Shown: in pieces, positions 24,454 to 36,369 of the stretch
Position numbering within the stretch: the first letter of the stretch is position 1
Layout: every line of letters starts with the position of its first letter
Origin: Temnopleurus reevesii
Lineage: Eukaryota; Echinodermata; Echinoidea; Temnopleuroida; Temnopleuridae
NCBI GenBank assembly: GCA_036244855.1
Contig: BQKZ01000030.1
Coordinates: forward strand, 129,981-193,980
Reading direction: 5' to 3'
DNA: 64,000 nucleotides
Position numbers and translations under genes: made by a program
Notes under the pieces: generated by a model
Told to the model about the DNA's origin: nothing
What the model saw: the letters and a program-made list of their open reading frames with translations, nothing else
The model's database searches: none

Positions 24454-25281
24454 ACAAAAGATATTCAATATGTATTTGGTTAATCACATATTCAAGACCT
24501 GTATTTGAACAAGCTGAACTCTGAATGAACTCTGGTAATTAACAATGATTAAAGGAAGTTCTCAAAATTCTAACATGTGTCATGTTAAAGTCAATTAGAC
24601 CCTGTTCACATCTATTTTGTTCAAAGAAGTTTGAACAAAATAGTTAATAAGGCCCATGTAGTGGATTTCAAGTCCACCTCATGTGAAGTGATTCGGACGA
24701 AGGATTCAGTGGGGTCTCTATGTTTATTGGGATGATTGGGATTTATGAACTACAATAGAAAATATCCTAAGCATATTTATAACCCTCTTTTGCAAACTAA
24801 GCCAGGTTCGTATGTACATGTAGGACCTATGTTTGTTTGCTGGTTTGTCTGTCTTTTCATTAAAGGACAAATTCACCCAGACATTGATGCACTCTCAGTG
24901 GATGAAGACAAATACAATGAACAAACTGTGAAAATGTGTGCAAAATCCATTCAAAAGTTATGAATTTTCAAAGTTTTTATTCAAACCCCTCATGGGCTCC
25001 TTAAATCGGCAACGTACAGGCACAAAATGGCTGCCAACATGGAGAACTTACTAATTCATTCTTTTTCATTTCACTTCATTCAATTCCACTTCCAACATGA
25101 TTATGAAAAAATTACAACAATATTAAACAATATAATTTCTAACTCAGCAATAACAGATAAATTGATTTAACAATGAATTCATGCATTAGTCATGGAGAGG
25201 ATTGGTTTATAATAACTTTACCAAAGAGATTCTCCTTGATTTCACTTATAAATATAAATACAGTGTACCTCACAAACTTAA
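24454..25281. other. Intergenic DNA with a partial AAAGG-type element
   Basis: The segment at about 24860-25000 (CATTAAAGGACAAATTCACCC ... TTCAAAAGTTATGAATTTTC) resembles one arm of the long inverted-repeat elements at 36-39 kb. No gene was seen. Confidence 0.5.
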
Positions 25282-25575
25282 AGGTATAGATTCGTAATGA
25301 CCCAGGATGCAGAAATTGATGTTAAATGAGCTGATGTATTCGCAAGTTGCTTAAATACAGGCCTATATATATCTATGTAGGATATTAGAAGTACGTTTAT
25401 GCTTGTATTCTATGTATTTTACGTCGAACGGGTCAATACGCCATCGTTCCTGGGGTGTGCTAAGTGCTTTAGCGCGGGAGAGTGTCGGCCTGAAATTGGC
25501 AGTGCGATCGGTGGTATTGTCTGCGGTGTGTGGGTTCGCGTTCATTTTGTACGTGAAGCATGTTCTGTGAGGAAG
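25282..25575 (+). mobile_element. TTAA-flanked 474-bp element family (G), copy cut by the gap
   Basis: Starts AGGTATAGATTCGTAATGAC directly after TTAA and follows the complete copy at 42972-43445 base for base with scattered differences for 294 bp, until the N gap. The missing 3' end presumably lies in the gap. Confidence 0.9.
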
Positions 25576-26161
25576 NNNNNNNNNNNNNNNNNNNNNNNNN
25601 NNNNNNNNNNNNNNNNNNNNNNNNNNNNNNNNNNNNNNNNNNNNNNNNNNNNNNNNNNNNNNNNNNNNNNNNNNNNNNNNNNNNNNNNNNNNNNNNNNNN
25701 NNNNNNNNNNNNNNNNNNNNNNNNNNNNNNNNNNNNNNNNNNNNNNNNNNNNNNNNNNNNNNNNNNNNNNNNNNNNNNNNNNNNNNNNNNNNNNNNNNNN
25801 NNNNNNNNNNNNNNNNNNNNNNNNNNNNNNNNNNNNNNNNNNNNNNNNNNNNNNNNNNNNNNNNNNNNNNNNNNNNNNNNNNNNNNNNNNNNNNNNNNNN
25901 NNNNNNNNNNNNNNNNNNNNNNNNNNNNNNNNNNNNNNNNNNNNNNNNNNNNNNNNNNNNNNNNNNNNNNNNNNNNNNNNNNNNNNNNNNNNNNNNNNNN
26001 NNNNNNNNNNNNNNNNNNNNNNNNNNNNNNNNNNNNNNNNNNNNNNNNNNNNNNNNNNNNNNNNNNNNNNNNNNNNNNNNNNNNNNNNNNNNNNNNNNNN
26101 NNNNNNNNNNNNNNNNNNNNNNNNNNNNNNNNNNNNNNNNNNNNNNNNNNNNNNNNNNNNN
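25576..26161. other. Assembly gap (586 N)
   Basis: Unsequenced. The frames that appear to run across it are artefacts of N translation. Confidence 1.
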
Positions 26162-26182
26162 CCCCCCCCCCCCCCCCCCCCC
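26162..26182. repeat. Poly-C run at the gap edge
   Basis: A run of 21 C directly after the Ns. A similar C run precedes the single N at 36985. Position at contig edges suggests a sequencing or assembly end effect rather than genomic content. Confidence 0.8.
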
Positions 26183-26785
26183 ATTTAGTCGATAAAGAAA
26201 CATTACCCGACAGAGGATGTGAAACGTATAGTAAAATAGCTTTGCCTCACAATGTAGTGTTGTCATGAAGGAAATTTGTGAATATTTCCACTGAAATATT
26301 CCCAAGCTTACCAAGTTTTCTTTTTATTACTAGTAATATGTTTACTAGAAAAGTGATTCAGTCATTTTCAAATTTGCAGTATGTGATCACTAGCTTTAAT
26401 ACGTAGTGATGTAAAACACACTGGAAATTGCTTATTACATGATGCACAATATACTTTTTAAAAATATATACTAAAAACATGTGGCTCTTGAACCAGGATA
26501 TTCATACCCATAAACAATACATTCACCTTTCAGCTTTCCAGATAAAATCATACACTGTGATCTCATATCCTCTGTAAATGGTATTTTATTGATTGCATGT
26601 TCTTTCTGTTTTGTTCCGATATTTTATACAGATATTCTCGAAATTTCATCTTGATATAAAGTACTCCGAGGCCATCATGTAGTGTTTCTTTTTTGTGTGG
26701 GTAGTGGGTCTTTATGTACTCATATTTTTTTGGGGGGAGGGGGTGTGTTATACAGTTGACTTAAAAATTGTATAACACTAATGTG
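26183..26785. other. Intergenic AT-rich DNA, no gene seen
   Basis: Nothing recognised. Confidence 0.5.
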
Positions 26786-26953
26786 GTGTTGTTCAAAATA
26801 AACTGCAAATCAACTGCAACTTTGCAAATTGTAACACCAATATTCATTCACATACGGTATGCGCATTTAACAAGACGCGCATGAAACAATCATTCTAATT
26901 GGCGCGTTCCGATCAACTGCAACTTGCGATCAATTGCAACTTTTGAACAACAC
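26786..26953. mobile_element. Hairpin MITE with GTGTTGTTCAAAA ends
   Basis: The left arm GTGTTGTTCAAAATAAACTG pairs with the right arm ending TTTTGAACAACAC; inner phrases CAACTGCAACTT repeat on both sides. 168 bp, no coding capacity. A half copy is at 38065-38165. Confidence 0.85.
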
Positions 26954-27944
26954 TTCCTTAGGCAACCCCAGGACTTCTTTGACCCAAGTTTGGTGTTAAT
27001 CCCACCTACCATTGCAAAGTTATTGCTGAAGAAGAAAGTGCACGAAAACTTTAACATCTGATCCTGACATCAACTTTTGACTTTCAACTACATCAAAACA
27101 TGGATGTCCCCCTATGACCCCAGTTTGATTAGCACAGGACGAACCATTTGGGGTCGATTGAGATGCAAGATATAGAGAGACAAAAAGTGTATACCAAATT
27201 GTTGACAAACAGATGGTTATGACAAATGACATATAATTGAACTTTGACCTTACCCCATATCACAAGCATATGAATGACGGTTCGATAAATAAGGAAGGTT
27301 CTTTTGAAGGTCTTTCCATCAGACCTAAAAAAAATTACAAAGTGATTTTCTTTATTATACTATCAATTACTCATTTGAAAAACAAGACATTTAGTGAGTA
27401 GTTCTGAGATATCGGCACAAAATTTTGTTGAATTGATGAATATTTGCACCAAGTAAATATCAGAGCCAAATGTTATCTACATGTAAATTCATTTCTGAAT
27501 GGTCCCAGATCAAACTCCTGTAAACAAGCATATGTAAATATCAGATGATGTCATCATTTCAGGGAATATCAAACTTATGCTCATGGGCATTTTCACCACG
27601 GAAAGACACAGAGCCCCAAAATTTGAAGTCGCACTGTGCCCTCATAGTTCAAAGTGAAAATCTGAAATTACTACAGAGTCTTCTTTATATTACAGACAAC
27701 CATCTAATATAAAACAATTTGCAATTTGACCTTCTTACGGAGAATTAAATCAACAAACAAAAAATTGCATATATGGGACTATGGTCACAAAAATTTGCTT
27801 TAAATTCTTCTTATTCTTTTATAAGGTAATTTTTGGGGGATCTTTTTTCATTTTATTGATTTTAATGGATTACTTCAACATATTTTAGGTAGTTAATGAA
27901 TAAAACAAGAATGGAAAGATGCACAAACAACACTGGATTTAAGT
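26954..27944. other. Intergenic AT-rich DNA, no gene seen
   Basis: Nothing recognised; possible outer part of the phased-motif repeat beginning at 27945. Confidence 0.45.
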
Positions 27945-28347
27945 GTAACGTCAGTTACGTAACGTCAATTACCTACATGTCTTTAGTACATTTTTGATGG
28001 CATTAAAACAGATAATTCAAATTGCTCATAACTTTGCATATTTTTTTCCAAGAACCTAGGTGTAATATATACAAAAAAGTAGATAATCATTACGAGTCTG
28101 AGACAAGAGATGTGACTTTGACTCTACCCCTTCATTTTCCATGTCCTTTTGGCGTAATGTCAGTTACCGACACATATTTTTGCTTGCTGAAACGTAACAA
28201 ATGAAGTAGCATTGAGAAAATCAGTGTCAGTTTATTCATCAAGGATAATTTCATTACCTATATCCTTAACAAACTCCATTCATTTGTAGTAAGAGAGATA
28301 CACAAAATTAAAGATGTTGAAGATTGGTGCCGTGTAACGTCAGTTAC
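27945..28347 (+). repeat. Phased-motif repeat, copy 1
   Basis: The 14-mer GTAACGTCAGTTAC or a near variant occurs at 27945 and 27959 (head-to-tail doublet), 28154 and 28334. The inverted copy at 59704-60111 has the same order: doublet, about 190 bp, single, 180 bp, single. Intervening DNA is also partly alignable, for example AGATAATCATTACGAGTCTG against AGATGATTATACTCACAGAG. Outer boundaries were not determined. Confidence 0.75.
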
Positions 28348-30699
28348 AGTGAAAATGCCCTCATACAATTGCCTTGCGATTTCTAAAGAGCATTTAATAC
28401 TTATATATTGAGCTACTTCAAGGAACCAAAGCTTTTCCCTTTGAGATCTTATGAATTATTATTATCAAATCATAATTTGAAAATGGAATAAATATCTGAC
28501 AATGAGAGAGGCTCATCATCAAAGCCCTTCAGTTGTTAAGTTTTGTGTTAGTTTTCATATCAGTGTTACAAGATTGAGTTGAAGATTTTACCCACGTACT
28601 CTTTTAGATTTTAGCAAAATAAATTGTAAAACAAAATTTCAATAACAACTTGCGCATCTCATTAACCAGGACGCTACAAACTCACATGACCGTATACCCC
28701 CCAAAAAAATTAAATAATTGGAAGAAGATTTTTGCATAAATTCTAATTTGTTGCGAATCAGCGATTATTCCTATGGATCGCTAGCAGAATGAGCAGCCAG
28801 CAGAGCCAGGATGAGATAAATGGAGTTTCCAGTGGCTTGTGTGTCGATTGTGAATTCCAAGTCATTTTGCATGTGGGGCAATATTTTTTTTGTACTTCAC
28901 AAACATGCATTCATTTCTAAACATAATCTATTTGCAAACAGCGTTTAATGCAAAAAAAAAATTGCTGCCACTGCCGAGATAAGACAGCTAGATGTCCTGA
29001 ATCTCTATGCAAAATAATACATTAGAAATGACAAAAGACACAACATGTTTCAGAATACTAATTGTCATATCTCTTTTGCGCGAAATTATGCTGCGGGCTT
29101 ACGTTTTAATGGCTTGCAGGAAAGATAAGACAAAAGTTAGGACACCAAAATAAGACCGTTTTAAGAATATTAATTATAAGAAAAGATGACATTTTAAGAG
29201 TCCATAAATTCTAGAATACCATCCCTAATTTTTTACTATCTATATAATTACCTTTTATAATCTAAGTTTGTGGGGGAGCATTCAGGATTTGTCAATAGAG
29301 GGAACAGAAGACGACTCAACAAGCAAAAAACAAGAATAAGAAAAACAGGAAAAAAATTGTTAGGATGAAGCGAAGGCTCCCAAAGGGACTCAACTAGCAC
29401 AAAAAAATAACCCCCCCCCCCAAAAAAAAAAAGAGAGAAAAATTTGTTTGGGGTGAAGCAAAGGCTCCCTATGGGGGCTACCATTAGGGGGCCATGTCCC
29501 CTCTGCCCCATGAATCAGCCCATGGTAAAGGCCTCTGAAATGCCCAATGTATACCCCCATTTTCATCTAGTTTTTATTACTGATAAAACAATGACAGGAA
29601 GGTAACATAACACAGATTTCAAAGCAAACAGTTCCCTCGTTGATGTCATTTTCATGCCAGTTTGTAGGTCAATTGATATCTGAATGATCAGTCATTTTGT
29701 AGGATTACACTGTAATCGGTTTGAAATTTAGCTTGATTCCTATAATGAATTGAGGAGATAATCTACAGTTTGAATATTATTCTTTAAGAGAAATAATTTT
29801 TTCATAATTTTCTTGGGAAAATATATACCCAAGCATCCATATAGATGTGCTTTAGAAGATAATGAAAAAAAACAAAGAACATCTAATAACTTCTTTCCAG
29901 GTTGTTCACATGTTTATCTGTAATTTTATTACAATCTTTTTAATTTGAGTGATAAGTAAAATAAAATAAATTTAATGCTGGGCAATCTTTAACGGGTTGG
30001 TCGGTGGAGGACAACTAAACAATTTTGGGCCTTGTCATGATGCATCATCGTCACCGAGGGATTCGTCTTCAAAGTCCCATCTTTTATTTTGAAAATGCAA
30101 CTTTTTTGCTTACAATTTAGTTTGATTTGTTCATAATATACTTGAAATTGTACAAAAAAATAAATCATCCATGTGTTATTGAAATGGAAATTAATCAATC
30201 AATCAATCAATCAATGTGTCATAATTTGTAAAGCATTTAGGGAATTATTTTAATACTAAGCCCTATATATGAATTATCATTATTTCCTTGACATTCCATT
30301 TAAAAAAAATTGCTCTTCACACTAGCAGGTACTTATTTACTATAGCTTCATTGACACTGCATTTTCTAAACCATTCCTAATTGTTATCCCAGGACCAAAC
30401 TTTTAAAGTATATTTTGATTTCTGTGGAATAGGCTCATTCTTAAATTTAATCACAATATGCACCTCAGGTAATTCTGATCCGTCTAAATTTACTTAATTC
30501 AAACTGTACACTGGAAATAATTTTCCTGGTATCACATCACAATTTTCTATGTATTTTTACATGATTACTACAGAAAACATGAATATGTTTGGCAACTTTT
30601 TTCACACAGAACTATCAATATCCAAAACTAATAATCAAATATGAAAAGAAAATTATTCCCTGGAACGTACATCAAGTATTCAAAGATTCAACATATTTT
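28348..30699. other. Intergenic DNA, no gene seen
   Basis: Holds a local duplication of about 40 bp (GAAGCGAAGGCTCCC near 29370 and GAAGCAAAGGCTCCC near 29455), C and A homopolymers at about 29411-29431, and a (TCAA)n run at 30193-30216. No gene was recognised. Confidence 0.5.
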
Positions 30700-30811
30700 G
30701 TGAACTGGAGCAAAAATAGTCACATAATATAGTTTTTCAAGTATAAGTAAGAGTATGCTCAAAGTATGTTTGAATAAAATCAACCCAGAAATAGCTTAAT
30801 TATCGCAAAAA
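30700..30811 (-). mobile_element. Fragment of the TTAA element family G
   Basis: About 110 bp aligning to the reverse complement of the middle of 42972-43445, clearest at GCTTAATTATCGCAAAA and TTTGAATAAAATC. Confidence 0.65.
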
Positions 30812-31810
30812 AGAAGGTAAATCTGGGCGTAGCTTTTTTTTATCGTTTCCTCTCTTCTAGGAGACTTATTTTTTCAAGCTACACATTGCTTGATCATAAC
30901 CGATGTATTTTACTGTCTGGATTCATCAACAAATAGTGGTTTGAAGAATTAGAAAATACTGAGCAAGGGATTAAAATGCAATGAGATGTAATAATCCAAT
31001 TATAGAGAAGTAATGAACAAACATCATAACCAAATAATCAATTTACTGAAAAATGTACATCAACTGTTTGAATAATTATAGACCGATTTCACTAAAACCT
31101 TTTGATTTATATGTTCATCTGATTTTTACCCTTTCATTCAAAGGAATTTATTTTTGGTGTGGAGTAACCGTTCAAGACAAGAATGGCGAGTCAAAAGTGA
31201 AAAATTTTGTTCATATGCCAAAATATCCATAAATCATGTTTTTCGCTTTTGGATCACGACTTGTGCCATAAAGGCGAGAAGCTGAGTTTTTATTGGAAAA
31301 CAAATTTTTTTATGCAATAAACTTTTAGCCTTCATAATTTGAACAAACGGGATTGTCATATAAGGCATCAATTTTAAGACAAGTTTTTATTTCATTAGTG
31401 GTCTCCATGGATACAAACAACACCCATCATTGCTGAACATCAGCCCTTCAATCCGCCTTCATTGTCAGATAAAAACCCTTAAAAATCATCCTGATTCTGT
31501 CGAAATTCAGCAAAGGATTTAATCAACATAAGGTCACGGCCAGCAAATGTTCCCACGGAGATACAATTACAATTCATTTCATTAATGACACATGGTATGA
31601 ATCATCAAAAAATCCTTCATTATTATGATGGGGTTTTCCATATGTCCTCGTAACATTCACAGATTTAGACCACCAGTTCATTTCACAACAATAACACAAT
31701 GAGGGTTTATATAGACTCCATATTTGGGTATGCAAATTTTGACGCCCTACCTCGACCACAATCACCACATGTGATCCCAGAGACCCTAATGAGGTGTGCG
31801 ATGTTTGCGA
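30812..31810. other. Intergenic AT-rich DNA, no gene seen
   Basis: Nothing recognised. Confidence 0.5.
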
Positions 31811-31910
31811 TATCATTGGCTGAATAAAAAAAAAACAATGATCGATGATCTGACCTTATTCTATTTGTAGTTTCATATCATATTGTCATAACCTAATTAT
31901 AAAAAAATTG
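31811..31910. repeat. Local duplication, copy 1
   Basis: ATCATTGGCTGAATAAAA ... CTGACCTTATTC ... AACCTAATTATAAA recurs in the same order at 32120-32213. A dispersed element or a diverged tandem duplication. Confidence 0.7.
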
Positions 31911-32119
31911 GTAAATTTGAATATATAGGATGAGTTACTAACTCATTCAAAATTAAGGGATACTTCCAACACAAGGGTCGTTCCTATAACAACACAGAAG
32001 CTGGCCAGGCACTCTTTTTTCAGTGACCTGTTTATACTCTAATGCAACATTTTTTAATGATTATTTAGCCGATCAATTACTTGACTGGGTTGCAACATTT
32101 AATGAGGCATATGAATATA

Positions 32120-32213
32120 ATCATTGGCTGAATAAAAACCAAACAAAGGCCACTTGACCTTATTCCAATTGCACAGTTTCAGAATCGATATTGTTGTAAC
32201 CTAATTATAAACA
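32120..32213. repeat. Local duplication, copy 2
   Basis: Second copy of 31811-31910, about 300 bp downstream in the same orientation. Confidence 0.7.
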
Positions 32214-32465
32214 CCTTGTGATCCCATTCTCAGCAAATTATGCTCCATACGTGTATGAATATATACAGGTGCCTTCATTTTATGATACAAACAAGATACA
32301 AGCACTGTGAGCAGAGGGGACAAATGATCTTGGACAAAGTAGACATATTCATTCAGGCATAATTCATAACAGCTAGATACACCAAAAAGAAAGTTGTGAG
32401 CCCATGAAATCCTTTGTCTGGAGAAAAGCACGGTTTGCGCCTGATAAGACCAACAAACATGTTCC

Positions 32466-32803
32466 AGTCAATAAACCGATTTTGGGAGAGATATTTAACT
32501 ACACGTACATGTACTTTGTGAGCTGCGCAGTAAAAGTGTTACCATAAAATTGATCCAGAAATGGCTTAATTATCGCAAAATGAAAAATGACGACAGCATC
32601 ACCGTCCCAAACACAACGTGCTGCACATACAAAATGAATGCGAACTCACAGACCACAGACAATACCACCAATCACTCTGCCCATTCTGGGCCAACAGGCC
32701 ACTGTGCAAATCACATATCTCACCGTATAGGAATCACGGGTGATTGGCATGTTCGAACGTGTGAAAATCTTCTCCTAATTTCGTACACAGGTATATTTGT
32801 GTT
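32466..32803 (-). mobile_element. TTAA element family G, inverted truncated copy
   Basis: Aligns to the reverse complement of 42972-43445 over about 340 bp (for example GGCTTAATTATCGCAAAATG and ACATACAAAATGAATGCGAA). The 3' side stops matching near 32803, so the element's 5' part is missing or strongly diverged. Confidence 0.8.
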
Positions 32804-33326
32804 TGTTTTATTTGGCCTTCTGATTGAATAGATTCCTAGATTAAAGATATTTCCATATGATGTTACACATATATGTACAATTTTTACTGATTCAGGCAGT
32901 AGTATTTGCACAGGTAAAGTGTAGAGCATGTTTACATTCATGACTTCAGCTACATGAAGCTCTTATCTTCTGTGATTTATCAAACAAAGGAGAATCAGGA
33001 GATCTTGAAGAGTTGAAGAGACTGTCAATTACACAAACAATAGAACCTTGAAAATCACAAATATTTCCTGTTTCTGTGGTTCAACTCAAGATTGTCACCC
33101 TTTCTTGTACATCCTTACCCAATGGCCCCAGTGGCCCTATACAGGGTGTTATCAACAACAAAAAACCTTCCTGCTTTTAAAAAGTCTCTCAACAATTTTG
33201 GGGGAAAAAAATTAAGGATTTTTTAATGTATATATGCTCAATAGCCTCATCTATATCGAGCGCCACCCAATGCCATAAAAATAATTTTGATTCATGCATG
33301 GCTGCGCACTCTCTGTTGATGTCCAG
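32804..33326. other. Intergenic DNA, no gene seen
   Basis: Nothing recognised. Confidence 0.5.
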
Positions 33327-33600
33327 GATATCAAAAATGCCTTGCGCCAAAATGACAGAACATTACAATCGATTCCTTTCTAAGAAAAAATTCTGATGTT
33401 ATGATGATTACTGATAGAATTGTCAATTATGATCACCACTTATATCAATAAAATCAATAAAAAGAAATTTTGGCAAAACAGCATAAAATCCCCATTAGTA
33501 AAAGGCTAACAACAGGAATTTCTCTGAATGGGAGTAATTGCTCTGAAGATTTTTTTAGATCAATTCAGGCCCATTTTGGCGCAAGGCATTTTTTACACCC
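33327..33600. mobile_element. Foldback element with a 22-bp perfect inner inverted repeat
   Basis: Positions 33333-33354 (AAAAATGCCTTGCGCCAAAA...) are the exact reverse complement of 33572-33593, with looser pairing outside (GGATATC against GGGTGTA). The 217 bp between arms are AT-rich and noncoding. Confidence 0.75.
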
Positions 33601-34141
33601 TGATGATGAACAGTTTATAGTGTTCACCCAAGCATGAAAGAAACTTTATTCTGTAAATGCCATTTGACATATATACAATCATTGAGTTACATTAACTTTT
33701 AATAATAGTTTGAAATGCTCTTTTGAAACACATTTCAAAAGTGTTAAATTTTTTGATGCACTCTGTAGTCGTGGAGATGTGGTCAGACTGAAAGATTGAA
33801 CTTCTTGTAACATGTAACTTGAGACATTAATTCACTTTAATGTGTTAATATTTCAATGGTTTTCAAGGAAAAGGGTAATCCAAATCAAGGATGTGAATGC
33901 TGTCACATCAGTGTAGTGGGTAAACATTCGGAGGTTATTGTGGCCCAAGTTTGAATTTCAAAAATGAATTCACAATCACAGGGCTCGAAATACAAACAAA
34001 CAAGGAAATTGTGATAAAGGGAACTTTCTACTGAAGCCAGAAAATCCAAAGAGAGCATCACTGTAAGTGTAAGCAAAGAGGGCACCAATGGCAATCACCT
34101 TGGGTTGCCTTTAATAGGCTAAATTCGGGCCCTTACATCAT
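33601..34141. other. Intergenic DNA, no gene seen
   Basis: Nothing recognised. Confidence 0.5.
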
Positions 34142-34566
34142 GAATTCTCCCTATCGCATATAGCTCTCCGAATCTGAACGCCTGCAGCGCACTAGTTATT
34201 TTGGCCCAGATTCTTGGCATGGGTACTTCCGGTAACATTCGCGCGTTTTCAAAAGTCTATCGGCTTTCTACGGTAAACCTCGTCAGCGACTTGTAGTGTC
34301 ATATTTTTTCATAGATTTTTGCAAATAAAAGCAACATTTTATATATTTTTCTTTCATATCTGCATTTATTTGTTATATGGGTTTCTTTTGCGAAGCGGCC
34401 CAATGCTGGGCTTCCGACGCAAAACGAAGAAATTACGCTAAATACACATGGATTGAAATTTCGTAGATACTATACAGTGAAATCAAGATGGATCCCAAAA
34501 GTGAGCGTGCAAAAGCCAAAGTGCGTGATATCGGGTGATATCGGCTATATGCGATAGGGAGAATTA
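34142..34566. mobile_element. 425-bp terminal-inverted-repeat element with an exon-like start
   Basis: The left end AATTCTCCCTATCGCATATA is the reverse complement of the right end TATATGCGATAGGGAGAATT. Inside, at 34488, an ATG in good context (AAGATGG) opens a 16-codon frame, MDPKSERAKAKVRDIG, then stops in the right-arm repeats. This could be a transposase remnant, a captured exon or chance. Confidence 0.75.
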
Positions 34567-34633
34567 TAAGATGCCATGCAGAAGAGAATTTTATCTCCAT
34601 TCAATGCACAACAGTATGCTGTTTTTATTCTGC

Positions 34634-34807
34634 AGGGCGCTACAAACCCACTTGCCCGAATGCCCAGGGCAACAAAATTGAGCCATTGGGCAAGTAAATA
34701 AGATTTTCACTGTCCCCAAAAGACATAGAAATTGTGTTAGGGTCATTGATCTGAGAAGCCACTTGTGATGTCGGGCAAGTAGTGCAAAACATTCTTGTAG
34801 CACGCTG
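34634..34807. mobile_element. ACTTGCCCG-family element, copy 1
   Basis: Starts AGGGCGCTACAAACCCACTT and ends CATTCTTGTAGCACG, giving imperfect inverted ends (GCGCTACAA and TTGTAGCAC). Inner phrases GGGCAAGT and CTTGCCCG repeat. Related elements: 39507-39834 and 60907-61142. Confidence 0.75.
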
Positions 34808-35725
34808 TAATCTGCCTTATACCTGTAGCAATATGTGTAAAGTCAAACCTTAATTTGGACCCTAATTAAACAGACTTATAAAGTTTTAGGCTGGCCTATA
34901 TATTTGTCCAAACCCGCACTGACTCAAACACAGATCCAAACGAAGGCCCACTTTTGGGCCAGCCCTTGAGGTTGTTAGCCTATCAAACATTTCTGCATGT
35001 GCAATGTGCCTAGATCTTATAAACAAAAGTAAAGCCCAAGCACAAATTACAACCTAGGCATTACAATGAACTTGCAGTGGATCTATGATTGATGGTAACT
35101 TTTTTGCAACGTACTCAGAGCGAAAATCAAACCAAATAATGGCAAACTAATGAGCAAACATACACTGATATCACAGCAAACTTTTTACCCAGACTAAGTG
35201 GGACTAAGCAAAGGGTCAGACACTAAATATTGAAACAATTAAAACTCTAAATAGACACCATTTGCCACTTTGATGACACTAAGAGAAACAATAACACGGT
35301 GGTCTTTAGCCTTTGTCAAAGGATAATTAATGTTTCACTTTGAGAAAAAGAAAAGAAAGAAAAGCTGAACTCATCGTACAAAATGCAAATAAAGGTCAAA
35401 CTTATGACGACACAGGCAGAAATGTGGCAAATTTTCAATCATATATATTCATGTTCATTTAATTGTTTTGTTTGTTATGAAAAAAATGAAAGAAACAGAA
35501 TGAATAAATATATCAAATATCAAATCAAATCAAATCACTAAATATCAAAATAAATTCTCACAATCAACAGTAGGCCAACCTAGCCATATCGCACAATACC
35601 GTTGATAACGCTCTGTTAATATTAGGAAGGTGGCTTCTGGTTTAATAAGAAAATTGCTTGTTTTTCTTCCTTGCACATTATTAGAGGTACTTGATCCTAC
35701 AATGTACATCTAAGAAAGACACCAT
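34808..35725. other. Intergenic AT-rich DNA, no gene seen
   Basis: Nothing recognised apart from short (TCAAA)n-like runs near 35515. Confidence 0.5.
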
Positions 35726-36060
35726 GCTGTAATAATAAGTAATATTAAGAAATATTGAAAATGATTTTTCAATCTAAAACTTGACAAAGAAAAAAACTCA
35801 CATGCTCGAATGTCTGTAACTGGAAGTGGGTATCCCGACTCACATGACTTGTTTACGATGAAAACTGCAAAGGAATAAGAAGCATGAAAGAGCTATCGTT
35901 TAATTTACTTTACAACACAAAGAGAAATATAATCTGGAGCTCCAGTGCATAAAACCTTTTGCCAAATAAAACTCCAGCAAACCTTTTTCCAAAGTTTTAC
36001 CATGTGTTTATTAGCTGTTTGCCAGAGGTATATGGTAAAAATTTGTATGCAATTGAGTCC

Positions 36061-36207
36061 TGGGACCCGTAAAAAGTTTGCGATTAATTGCTAATCTGAT
36101 AGCGATTGATATCAATCGCCAGTCTATGGCAAATCATGTACTAAAGTTAGCAATCGATCGCAAAATCAAATAGCGATTAATCGCAAACCTTTATGTTACG
36201 GGACCCA
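36061..36207. mobile_element. Hairpin MITE present in copy 1 only (GGGACCCGTAA arms)
   Basis: The left arm TGGGACCCGTAA...TTTGCGATTAATTGC pairs with the right arm GCGATTAATCGCAAA...TTACGGGACCCA. The empty site in copy 2 (about 37316) reads GAGTCCAGGTG, so the insertion is exact. The junctions CCTGG and CCAGG make the target duplication ambiguous. A diverged member lies at about 58229-58352. Confidence 0.9.
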
Positions 36208-36369
36208 GGTGTTTCTTTTACAACCTGTAGTAGCTTGTCTTTTTCCAAGACAAGAAATAAGCTAAAAGCACCTCATCAAATCAAAACAAATAAAGGGCAA
36301 ACTGAAAATAATTTTAACTTGCACCAGGACATTAGACTTTAGATCTTGCAATGTATTTCATACTAATTT

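Noticed and set aside
25363..26314. Open frames of 200-290 codons spanning the N gap
   Set aside because: Most codons are unknown; the Gly or Pro runs come from the poly-C edge, and the left part is a mobile element.
27945..28347. CRISPR-like array because of spaced short repeats
   Set aside because: Eukaryotic DNA, 14-base motif, spacers near 190 bp and no cas genes.
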